Shown here piece by piece: positions 1-5,345 of a stretch of 7,819 nucleotides of DNA. The first letter of the stretch is position 1. Each line of letters opens with the position of its first letter. The DNA is taken from assembly GCA_016190535.1 (NCBI GenBank), contig JACPQK010000161.1, positions 1 through 7,819 of the forward strand, given 5' to 3'. Source of the DNA: Chloroflexota bacterium (lineage in GTDB: Bacteria > Chloroflexota > Dehalococcoidia > JACPQK01). The position numbers and the translations under genes are program-made. A model generated the notes under the pieces. It searched no databases, had not been told where the DNA came from, and saw only the letters and a program-made list of their open reading frames with translations.

Positions 1-1056
1 GAGAAATGGCATGGCCTGGCCGATGTGGAGAAAAGGTACCGCCAGCGTTACCTGGACCTGGTAGCCAACCCCGAGGTGCGCCGCACCTTCCAGGTGCGCA
101 GCCAGGTGGTATCCGCCATCCGCCGCTTCCTGGACTCCCGTGGTTTCCTGGAGGTGGAGACGCCCATCCTCCAGGAGGTCGCCGCCGGTGCCCTGGCTAA
201 TCCCTTCCGCACTCGGCTGGAGGCCCTGCACAAGGACGTCTATCTCCGGATTGCCACTGAGCTACCTTTGAAGCGGCTCCTGGTAGGGGGCTTCGACAAG
301 GTCTACGAGCTGGGCAGGGTCTTCCGCAACGAGGGCGTCGATACCCGCCACAACCCCGAGTTCACCACCCTGGAGACCTACGAGGCCTACGCCGACTACC
401 ACGACGTCATGGCCATGCTGGAGGAGATGGTAGCCACCGTGTGCCGCCAGATACTGGGCACTACTCAGGTTGTCTACCAGGAGCACGCCCTGGACTTCAC
501 CCCTCCCTGGCCCCGCATCCCCCTGCGGCAGGCCATCCTCCAGTCCTCCGGCGTCGACTTCGAGGAGCTACGGGAAGCCGATTCCCTGCGGGCACGCCTC
601 CTCACCCTGGGGGTCGCCGTCGAGGAACGCCTGGGCTGGGGCCAGCTCCTGGACAAGCTCATCTCCGCCACCGTGGAGCCTGACCTCGTCCAGCCCACCT
701 TCCTTGTGGACTATCCCGTAGAGGTGTCCCCCCTGGCCAAGCACAAACCCGATGACCCCCGCCTGGTGGAGCGCTTTGAGGCCTTTGCCGCGGGCATGGA
801 GATCGCCAACGCCTTCTCCGAGCTCAACGACCCCCTGGAGCAGCGCCAGCGCTTTGCGGAGCAGGAGGCCCTGCGGGCAGCCCTGGGGGAGGAGGCCGCC
901 GAGCGCACCGACCAGGACTTCCTGGTGGCCCTGGAGCACGGCATGCCCCCCGCCGGGGGCCTGGGGGTGGGCATCGACCGCCTGGTGATGCTCCTCACCA
1001 ACAACCCCTCCATCCGGGAGGTCATCCTCTTCCCCCAGCTCAAGAGCAAGGCGTAG
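1..1056 (+). CDS. lysS: Lysyl-tRNA synthetase, class II (5'-partial)
   Basis: LysRS charges tRNA-Lys with lysine in an ATP-dependent cytoplasmic reaction. The frame is open from base 1 with no start inside the window, so about 140-150 N-terminal residues (the OB-fold anticodon-binding domain) are missing; 351 residues are present against a usual ~490-510. The window opens in the conserved linker KWHGLADVEKRYRQRYLDL. Class II motif 1 follows at about residues 28-58. Motif 2 is at about 84-128, with the FRNEGVDTRHNPEF core at 108-121. The PVEVSPLAK block is at about 239-247. Motif 3, GGLGVGIDRL...ILFPQLK, lies at about 319-348, and the protein ends SKA just after it, as is normal for the family. 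A GTG at base 25 is internal to the domain and is not the real start. The next gene is 435 bases away across a repeat-rich gap, so co-transcription downstream is unlikely. All catalytic motifs visible here look intact. Confidence 0.97.
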   Translation, partial: EKWHGLADVEKRYRQRYLDLVANPEVRRTFQVRSQVVSAIRRFLDSRGFLEVETPILQEVAAGALANPFRTRLEALHKDVYLRIATELPLKRLLVGGFDKVYELGRVFRNEGVDTRHNPEFTTLETYEAYADYHDVMAMLEEMVATVCRQILGTTQVVYQEHALDFTPPWPRIPLRQAILQSSGVDFEELREADSLRARLLTLGVAVEERLGWGQLLDKLISATVEPDLVQPTFLVDYPVEVSPLAKHKPDDPRLVERFEAFAAGMEIANAFSELNDPLEQRQRFAEQEALRAALGEEAAERTDQDFLVALEHGMPPAGGLGVGIDRLVMLLTNNPSIREVILFPQLKSKA

Positions 1057-1071
1057 CAGCGGCGCCATCAG

Positions 1072-1098
1072 TAGGGGAGGAACTCCATGTCCTCCCTA
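1072..1098 (+). terminator. GC-rich hairpin just after lysS, possible terminator without a T tract
   Basis: GGGAGGA (1075-1081) pairs with TCCTCCC (1090-1096) around an 8-base loop. TA/TA pairing at the base extends the stem if one G is bulged. It starts 16 bases after the lysS stop, where a terminator would be expected. No run of T follows, so it is not a canonical intrinsic terminator. It may instead be another member of the hairpin repeats that fill this gap. Confidence 0.35.
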
Positions 1099-1119
1099 TG
1101 ACAGGCCCTTGTTTGGGGA

Positions 1120-1150
1120 GGGCGGGCACAGAGTCCCGCCCCTACGGCAG
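1120..1150. repeat. Dispersed hairpin repeat, copy A
   Basis: GGGCGGG (1120-1126) and CCCGCCC (1135-1141) form a perfect 7-bp stem with an 8-base loop, followed by CTACGGC. The same right-hand signature, an inverted repeat and then CC-CCTACG, recurs at 1229-1250 and in weaker form at 5094-5120. GC-rich hairpins of the form GTAGGGGCGGG...CCCGCCCCTAC are, from memory, scattered in intergenic regions of many environmental bacterial genomes. I assign this copy to that kind of element by pattern only. Confidence 0.55.
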
Positions 1151-1154
1151 CTAA

Positions 1155-1178
1155 TGTAGGCCGGGTTTCCCAACCCGA
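1155..1178. repeat. Dispersed hairpin repeat, copy B
   Basis: CGGGTT (1162-1167) and AACCCG (1172-1177) form a perfect 6-bp stem around TCCC. GTAGG precedes it at 1156-1160, the mirror of the CCTAC end seen on the other copies. It lies 14 bases after copy A, so A and B may be parts of one larger compound repeat or two tandem insertions. Confidence 0.5.
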
Positions 1179-1200
1179 CTTAGCGGCCCATCTTGAGCAA

Positions 1201-1223
1201 GCTTCGCCCTCGAGGGATGAAGC
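1201..1223. repeat. Interrupted hairpin GCTTC-CCCT / AGGG-GAAGC
   Basis: GCTTC (1201-1205) and CCCT (1207-1210) pair with AGGG (1213-1216) and GAAGC (1219-1223). The loop is only CG, so the innermost pairs would open in RNA, and there is a small internal mismatch. It sits directly between repeat copies B and C. It is not followed by a T run, so I do not call it a terminator. Function unknown. Confidence 0.45.
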
Positions 1224-1228
1224 CCGAA

Positions 1229-1250
1229 GGGTTGAGAAACCTGCCCTACG
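1229..1250. repeat. Dispersed hairpin repeat, copy C (degenerate)
   Basis: GGTT (1230-1233) and AACC (1238-1241) form a short stem with loop GAGA, followed by TGCCCTACGGC. The tail CCCTACGGC matches the tail of copy A at 1140-1148. The stem is much weaker than in copy A, so this looks like an older, decayed copy of the same family. Confidence 0.45.
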
Positions 1251-1277
1251 GCCACTCAAAATCCTTATTCAGTGGAA

Positions 1278-1285
1278 TGCTAATC
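1278..1285. repeat. Left flanking direct repeat (putative target-site duplication)
   Basis: TGCTAATC directly abuts the left terminal inverted repeat of the 1286-1436 element and matches TGCTAATG at 1437-1444 in 7 of 8 bases. The position, exactly outside both ends, is what an 8-bp target duplication would give. Confidence 0.6.
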
Positions 1286-1436
1286 CTGCTACGTTATGTC
1301 ATCGCGAGTGAAGCGTGGCGATCTCCGGGCGGAGGGGTCTCTCCCCTCCCAGAGATTGCTTCGTCTGCGCTCGCAATGACTGATGGCGGCACGCACCCTC
1401 TCCTGCAACAGGCATCCCTCACACTTAACGTAGCAG
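1286..1436. mobile_element. MITE-like element, 151 bp, 11-bp terminal inverted repeats
   Basis: The left end CTGCTACGTTA (1286-1296) is the perfect reverse complement of the right end TAACGTAGCAG (1426-1436). After one mismatch the next two bases also pair. Directly outside both ends lie TGCTAATC and TGCTAATG, an 8-bp direct repeat with one difference. Terminal inverted repeats plus an abutting target duplication, with no coding capacity in 151 bp, is the signature of a non-autonomous transposable element. Several insertion-sequence families make 8-bp duplications, so the parent transposase cannot be named from this alone. The interior contains an 83-bp palindrome (1298-1380) placed off-centre, 1 bp from the left terminal repeat and 45 bp from the right. 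That leaves open whether the palindrome belongs to the element or inserted into it. I see no other copy in this window. Confidence 0.6.
1298..1380. repeat. Long imperfect palindrome GTCAT...ATGAC
   Basis: The outer arms are GTCATCGCGAG (1298-1308) and CTCGCAATGAC (1370-1380). They pair along almost the whole length, with matching ATCTC (1321-1325) and GAGAT (1352-1356). An inner GC-rich stem, GGAGGGG (1331-1337) with CCCCTCC (1343-1349), closes on a 5-base loop. The arm resembles a repeat with core GTCATTGCGAG...GCAATCTC that I recall from intergenic regions of many unrelated bacteria; this is memory, not a search. As RNA it would form one strong cruciform-like hairpin in either direction, so it could also block transcription. 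Confidence 0.65.
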
Positions 1437-1444
1437 TGCTAATG
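1437..1444. repeat. Right flanking direct repeat (putative target-site duplication)
   Basis: TGCTAATG directly follows the right terminal inverted repeat of the 1286-1436 element and matches TGCTAATC at 1278-1285 except for the last base. Confidence 0.6.
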
Positions 1445-1456
1445 CCATTGGTCAGG

Positions 1457-1485
1457 TGGACGACTTACCCCCGCTCCGCTAGTAT
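1457..1485 (+). promoter_or_regulatory. Weak sigma-70-type promoter positioned for a leaderless transcript
   Basis: TGGACG (1457-1462) and TAGTAT (1480-1485) are separated by 17 bases; each matches four of six consensus positions. The -10 box fits the TAnnnT pattern. A start of transcription about 7 bases downstream would fall at about 1491-1493, on the GTG start codon of the next gene. This is inference from spacing; the individual boxes are weak. Confidence 0.4.
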
Positions 1486-1491
1486 AGGCAT

Positions 1492-4400
1492 GTGCCTGTA
1501 GACGAACGCACCTTTGTCGCTGACGTGGCGGCGTGGGTCACCGCCATTCTGGAGCGCAGAACTGACCTCCCCTACGGCCGTGCCCGCGTGGAGGAGCATG
1601 GCGTGGGGGACCGCAAGCGGCACGACTTTGTCCTCTACCGGCGCGGCTTACCTCGAGTGGCCTTGACCGGCGAAGTCAAGATGCCTGACTCGCCCCAAGG
1701 TAGAAGCCCCCTGGACCAGGCGCTGGTGGAGGATGCCTTTGAGAAGGCGTCGCGGCGGGGGACGCCGTACTACTTCACCTGGAACGTCCGTGAGTTCGCT
1801 CTCTTTCAGACGCACCAGGAAGGCGTCCCCTTCATGGATCGCCGGATAGAAGGCCCCACCACCGTGGCTCAGGTAGCCACCAGCGATGATGTGCGCCGCC
1901 CCGAGGTCGAGAGCGCCATTGTTGCCTTCTGGGAGAAGTTCCTGGAGGACTTCGCCCGGCTGGAGGCCGGCCGGCGTCCCCTGCTCAACCTGCCCCTGGA
2001 CCGCCGGTTCATCCTCCGCTTGGAGGATGCCCTCCTGGAACCCATATCTCTGACCGAGAGTGAGCTGGCGAGGCGCTACCGAGAGGACAAGAGGTTCAAA
2101 GCTGATCTGGGCCAGTGGATGGTGGACCAGGGCTGGGAGCTATCCGAGGCTGAGGAGGTGCTCCGGGCCAACTTGGAGCGCGCCGCCCGGCTGTCCTGCT
2201 ACATATTGGTGACCCGGCTGGTGTTCTATCAAGTGCTGCGCCGCCGTTTCCGTGTCCTGGCACCCCTGGGGGGCATGGTTTCTGCCAGCCCAGACGAGCT
2301 AGGGGAAGCGCTCAAGGCCCGCTTCCAGGAAGCCGTGAGCTACTCTCGCGACTACGAGACCATCTTCCCCGAGTCCGACTTTGGCAGCAGCTTGCCTCTG
2401 GTCCACCCCGAGGCACACCGAGCGTGGCTGGCCGTCATTGACAGCATCGAGGACTTCGATTTCTCCCGCCTCGACTACGAGGTCATCGGCCAGCTCTACG
2501 AGCGACTCATCGGCCCCGGCGAGGGGCAGAAATATGGGCAATACTATACCAAGCCTAACGTGGTGGACCTTATCAACGCCTTCTGCATCCGGGATGCCCA
2601 TGCTCGCGTGCTGGACCCCGCCTGTGGCGGGGGCACCTTCCTGGTACGGGCCTACGCCCGCAAGCGCACCCTGGCCCAGTCCCGACAGGTGGGGACGCCC
2701 ACCCATCAACAGCTCCTCCAAGAGCTGTACGGCGTGGATGTGAATACCTTCCCCGCCCAACTGGCGACGATCAACCTGGCCATCCGGCACCTCAGCGATG
2801 AGGCTAACTATCCTCAGGTAAGTCGGGCGGACTTCTTCAATCCTCCGGCTGGCAACCCGGTCTACCGCTTTCCCAACGCCGGTGACGCCGAGGGGGACTT
2901 GACTCTGGCTGACCTTGACGCCGTGGTGGGCAACCCGCCCTACATCCGGCAGGAGCGCCTTTCTGAGAGCCACAAGCACTGGCTACCGCGAATCTACCAC
3001 CAGGACTGGCCGGGCCAGACGCCTCTCTCCGGCCGCTCCGACATCTACGCCCACTTCTTCGCCCACGCCGCCTCACTGCTCCGGCCTGGGGGCTACCTGG
3101 GCTTCGTCACCAGCATCGGCTGGCTGGACACCGACTATGGCTTCCGCCTCCAGGAGCTCTTCCTGCGCAACTTCCGCATCATCGCCGTCCTGGAGTCCCA
3201 GGTGGAGAAGTGGTTCGAGGACGCCCGGGTGACTACGGCGGTCACCATCCTCCAGCGGGAGCCTGACGAGCGCCGCCGCATGGCCAACCCCGTCCGATTC
3301 ATCCAACTGCGCAAGCCCCTGGCCGAGATATATAGCGAAGCCCTGCGGGCACCCGTGAGCGAGGAGAGCGAGGCTGCCCGCCAGGTGGACATGGACGCCG
3401 TGCGCGACCTCATTGAGGAGATAAGGAACGACCAGACGACTGAGTACTGGCGGGTGCGGGTGCGCACCCAGGCGGCGCTGTGGGAGGCGGGCTGCCGCGC
3501 CCGCCTGGGTCCCGAGAACGAGGCCACAGGCGCCGCCTACAAGGCGGGCAAGTGGGGGCAGTACGTGCGGGCGCCGGATGTCTGGTTTGACATCCTGGAA
3601 ATCGCGGGAGAGCGGCTGGTCCCCCTGCACGAGCTTGCCGAGGTCCGGTTCGGCTTCAAAACCGGAGCCGACAGGTTCTTCTGCGTCCGCGACGTGACCG
3701 AGGAGCAGCTACGCCTGCTGCCGGACGCCGCCGCCTTCCGCGCCAAATGGGGCGTAGCCCCTGGGGATACCGAACGGGTGCGCATCGTGCGGGATGGGGA
3801 AGGCGGACTCCACCTGGTGGAGGCCCGCTTCCTGGAGCCGGAGTTTCACACCCTCATGGAGGCCCAGTCCATCGTGGTGCGGGCCTCGGACTGCCAGCGC
3901 CGGGTGGTCAACGCGCCGGTCTCCCGGGCCACCCTGCGCCGCACCCGCCTGGGCGACTACGTGGCCTACGCCGAGCAGCGGGGCTGGCACACCGGGAGCA
4001 CCGTGGCCAGCCGCGCCCGGGTCCGCCCCTGGTACGACCTGGGGCTGCGCCCCAAGGCGGAGCGGGCCCATATGTTCTGGCCCAAATCGCAGCAGTACCG
4101 CCATATCGTGGCCTGGAACGAAGAGCGTCTGCCTGGCAATGACAACTTGTACGACGTTTGGGCAAACGAAGACGTGCGTCCGCGGCTGTTGTGGGCAGTT
4201 CTGAACAGCACCGTGGTGGCGCTGTCCAAGCACCAGTTTGGGCGCGCCGCGGGCGTCGAGGGCAACCTAAAGACGGAAGTGGTGGACGTAAACATGATGC
4301 TGGTGCCCGACGTGCGCCGGGCGCCGCCGGAAGTCGCGGCGCTGGCGGTGGCCGCGGCGGAGCGCATGGCCAAACGCGCCAGCCGCAACCTGCCCGAGGA

Positions 4401-5085
4401 GTTCGTGCTGGACGACCGCCAGGACCTGGATGACGCCGTGCTGGGGTTCCTGGGCGTAGCCGACCCCGCCGAGCGCCGGGAGCTGCGGGGCCGCATCTAT
4501 GAGGCGCTCTCCCAGCTTTACGCTGCCACCCGCGCCCGCGAGCTTATCGCCCAGAAGGACCGGCTCCACAGCAAGAGGAAGGGCGCGCTCACCGCCGCGG
4601 ACATGGCCGACGAGCTGTGGGAGCTAGAGCGCGACTCCTTCAAGCTGCTCCAGTTCCCCGAGGACTTCCTGCGGCGTCCCCCCCACGGCCAGCCCTTGGA
4701 CCTGCCGCCTGGCCCAGTCGAGGTGGGCACCGCCATGATAGATACCGGGCGCAGGCTGCGCGCGGGCACCATCCGCGTGGGCGGTCCCAAGGGCGAGGTC
4801 ATGGACGTGGGGAGCGTGGCCCGGGGGTTCTATGCTGCCACTATGGCCCTGTGTGGCCACTCCGGCCCCATCCCCATGCCCGAAGACGCCGACTGTGAAA
4901 GCGCGGTCCAGGAGTTCGCGCGCTACCGCACGAAACTTGAGCAGCAGCTCAAGGCCCTGGCCACCGAGCGGACGCGGGATACCCGCAAGCAACGGGCCAT
5001 CGCCGAAGCCCTCATGCGGCGCGCCCTGGCCTGGCGCCCAGCCCTGGATGCCAAGGACAACCCTCCAAACTGGAAGACACCGTAG
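1492..5085 (+). CDS. Single-chain restriction-modification enzyme, type IIG-like (nuclease + N6-adenine methyltransferase)
   Basis: This 1197-residue protein probably both cuts and methylates DNA at one recognition sequence, defending against phage or foreign DNA. Residues 1-130 look like a PD-(D/E)XK nuclease: D45 in HDFVLY, then E61-V-K63 in GEVK, and a helix and strand (about 75-106) ending YFTWNVREFALF. A helical linker follows (about 135-330). The methyltransferase has motif X at 346-361 (YGQYYTKPNVVDLI), motif I DPACGGGTFL at 375-384, the acidic GVDVN at 414-418, catalytic NPPY at 481-484 and RPGGYLGFVTS at 531-541. FGFKTG (720-725) opens a target-recognition region that runs to about 945, including VLNSTVVALSKHQFGR. 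A C-terminal extension of ~250 residues with a charged helix at about 1135-1180 is unassigned. The start is GTG at 1492; an ATG at 1490 in another frame hits a stop at once, and no Shine-Dalgarno is visible. No separate R, M or S subunit is in the window. BREX PglX or a DISARM methylase are alternatives, but the N-terminal nuclease and lack of partner genes argue against them. Confidence 0.85.
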   Translation: MPVDERTFVADVAAWVTAILERRTDLPYGRARVEEHGVGDRKRHDFVLYRRGLPRVALTGEVKMPDSPQGRSPLDQALVEDAFEKASRRGTPYYFTWNVREFALFQTHQEGVPFMDRRIEGPTTVAQVATSDDVRRPEVESAIVAFWEKFLEDFARLEAGRRPLLNLPLDRRFILRLEDALLEPISLTESELARRYREDKRFKADLGQWMVDQGWELSEAEEVLRANLERAARLSCYILVTRLVFYQVLRRRFRVLAPLGGMVSASPDELGEALKARFQEAVSYSRDYETIFPESDFGSSLPLVHPEAHRAWLAVIDSIEDFDFSRLDYEVIGQLYERLIGPGEGQKYGQYYTKPNVVDLINAFCIRDAHARVLDPACGGGTFLVRAYARKRTLAQSRQVGTPTHQQLLQELYGVDVNTFPAQLATINLAIRHLSDEANYPQVSRADFFNPPAGNPVYRFPNAGDAEGDLTLADLDAVVGNPPYIRQERLSESHKHWLPRIYHQDWPGQTPLSGRSDIYAHFFAHAASLLRPGGYLGFVTSIGWLDTDYGFRLQELFLRNFRIIAVLESQVEKWFEDARVTTAVTILQREPDERRRMANPVRFIQLRKPLAEIYSEALRAPVSEESEAARQVDMDAVRDLIEEIRNDQTTEYWRVRVRTQAALWEAGCRARLGPENEATGAAYKAGKWGQYVRAPDVWFDILEIAGERLVPLHELAEVRFGFKTGADRFFCVRDVTEEQLRLLPDAAAFRAKWGVAPGDTERVRIVRDGEGGLHLVEARFLEPEFHTLMEAQSIVVRASDCQRRVVNAPVSRATLRRTRLGDYVAYAEQRGWHTGSTVASRARVRPWYDLGLRPKAERAHMFWPKSQQYRHIVAWNEERLPGNDNLYDVWANEDVRPRLLWAVLNSTVVALSKHQFGRAAGVEGNLKTEVVDVNMMLVPDVRRAPPEVAALAVAAAERMAKRASRNLPEEFVLDDRQDLDDAVLGFLGVADPAERRELRGRIYEALSQLYAATRARELIAQKDRLHSKRKGALTAADMADELWELERDSFKLLQFPEDFLRRPPHGQPLDLPPGPVEVGTAMIDTGRRLRAGTIRVGGPKGEVMDVGSVARGFYAATMALCGHSGPIPMPEDADCESAVQEFARYRTKLEQQLKALATERTRDTRKQRAIAEALMRRALAWRPALDAKDNPPNWKTP

Positions 5086-5093
5086 TTAGACAT

Positions 5094-5120
5094 AGGGCAA
5101 GGTTTGAAACCCGTTCCTAC
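5094..5120. repeat. Dispersed hairpin repeat, copy D (degenerate)
   Basis: GGTTTGAAACC (5101-5111) is a perfect 11-base palindrome centred on one base. It is flanked by AGGGCAA on the left and CGTTCCTACG on the right. The GGGC...AACCCG..CCTACG layout matches the family seen in the gap upstream of the restriction-modification gene, with several substitutions. It starts 9 bases after that gene's stop. It could act as a weak transcription barrier, but there is no T tract. Confidence 0.45.
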
Positions 5121-5132
5121 GAAAGATATAAT
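5104..5132 (+). promoter_or_regulatory. Near-consensus sigma-70 promoter upstream of the serS fragment
   Basis: TTGAAA (5104-5109) and a perfect TATAAT (5127-5132) are separated by the optimal 17 bases, matching 11 of 12 consensus positions. The -35 box lies inside the palindrome of repeat copy D. The predicted transcription start, at about 5139, is only about 11 bases before the ATG at 5150. A ribosome binding site GAAGG (5139-5143) stands 6 bases before that ATG. This is the strongest promoter match in the window, and it points toward the serS stub and rpsO. Confidence 0.7.
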
Positions 5133-5149
5133 CTCGGTGAAGGTTGCCT

Positions 5150-5266
5150 ATGCTAAGCCTGGAGCTTATCCGCCGCAACCCGGACCTGGTGCGCCAGGCC
5201 CTAGCCCAGCGCCGCATGGCCCATGCCGAGACATGCCTACCCCGCCCCTGGATTCAGACCGACTAA
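5150..5266 (+). pseudogene. serS: Truncated seryl-tRNA synthetase N-terminus (serS remnant, 38 codons)
   Basis: The frame from ATG 5150 begins MLSLELIRRNPDLVRQAL, which I recognise as the start of seryl-tRNA synthetase (typically M-L-D-x-x-x-I-R-x-N-P-x-x-V-x-x-A-L). The match fades after about residue 22-25 (RRMAHAE), and the frame ends in TAA at 5264 after an unrelated tail, CLPRPWIQTD. Intact SerRS is ~420-430 residues, with a long coiled-coil arm and a class II core; none of that follows in any frame. The expression signals are intact: a promoter at 5104-5132 and GAAGG 6 bases before the ATG. The simplest reading is a deletion that removed the body of serS and joined its first codons to the rpsO upstream region. 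Alternatives are a duplicated serS 5' end, an assembly join, or a short leader peptide by coincidence. A working serS must exist elsewhere, since the enzyme is essential. Confidence 0.65.
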
Positions 5267-5293
5267 GCCTTGACAGTAACTGGCCGTCTGACC

Positions 5294-5322
5294 TTGTGTG
5301 GGGTTGGAGGGTGTGCTATTAT
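5294..5322 (+). promoter_or_regulatory. Promoter of rpsO (extended -10)
   Basis: TTGTGT (5294-5299) and TATTAT (5317-5322) are 17 bases apart. TG is at 5313-5314, with GC just before the -10 box, giving an extended -10-like context. Predicted transcription begins near 5329, leaving about 17 bases to the rpsO ATG, just enough for the AAGGTG ribosome binding site. A consensus TTGACA at 5270-5275 is too far (41 bases) from this -10 box and has no good -10 box of its own. Confidence 0.5.
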
Positions 5323-5345
5323 GAGCACCAAAAGTAAGGTGCTAA

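Larger units (their letters stand above)
1057..1491. other. Repeat-packed intergenic region between lysS and the restriction-modification gene
   Basis: I see no convincing gene in these 435 bases. The stretch is a string of inverted repeats: a hairpin at 1072-1098, hairpins at 1120-1141, 1162-1177, 1201-1223 and 1229-1241, and a MITE-like element at 1286-1436 that contains a long palindrome. Open frames here, such as 1193-1501 on + and 1068-1259 on -, run straight through the repeats, lack a credible ribosome binding site and give low-complexity, unfamiliar protein. The last 35 bases hold the likely promoter of the next gene. Confidence 0.8.

Noticed and set aside
568..1068. 166-codon minus-strand frame opposite lysS
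   Set aside because: It is a shadow frame of lysS; the plus strand there encodes conserved class II motif 3.
1057..1491. CRISPR array in the repeat-rich gap
   Set aside because: The repeats are individual hairpins of different lengths and spacing, with no regular direct repeat-spacer unit.
1193..1501. 102-codon plus-strand frame with ATG at 1193
   Set aside because: It runs through the hairpin repeats and the MITE-like element, has no ribosome binding site, and overlaps the start of the next gene.
2299..2979. 226-codon minus-strand frame opposite the methyltransferase domain
   Set aside because: The plus strand carries methyltransferase motifs X, I and IV across this stretch, so the antisense frame is incidental.
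1492..5085. BREX PglX or DISARM methylase as the identity of the large gene
   Set aside because: It has an N-terminal PD-(D/E)XK-like nuclease and no pgl, brx or drm partner genes in the window; flanks outside the window cannot be excluded.
5270..5275. Perfect TTGACA as a promoter -35 box
   Set aside because: The hexamer 17 bases downstream is CTTGTG, not a -10 box, and the good TATTAT at 5317 is 41 bases away.
5104..5337. 77-codon plus-strand frame before rpsO
   Set aside because: It is proline-rich shadow sequence covering the promoter and the serS stub; the 5150-5266 frame has the ribosome binding site and a recognisable family N-terminus.
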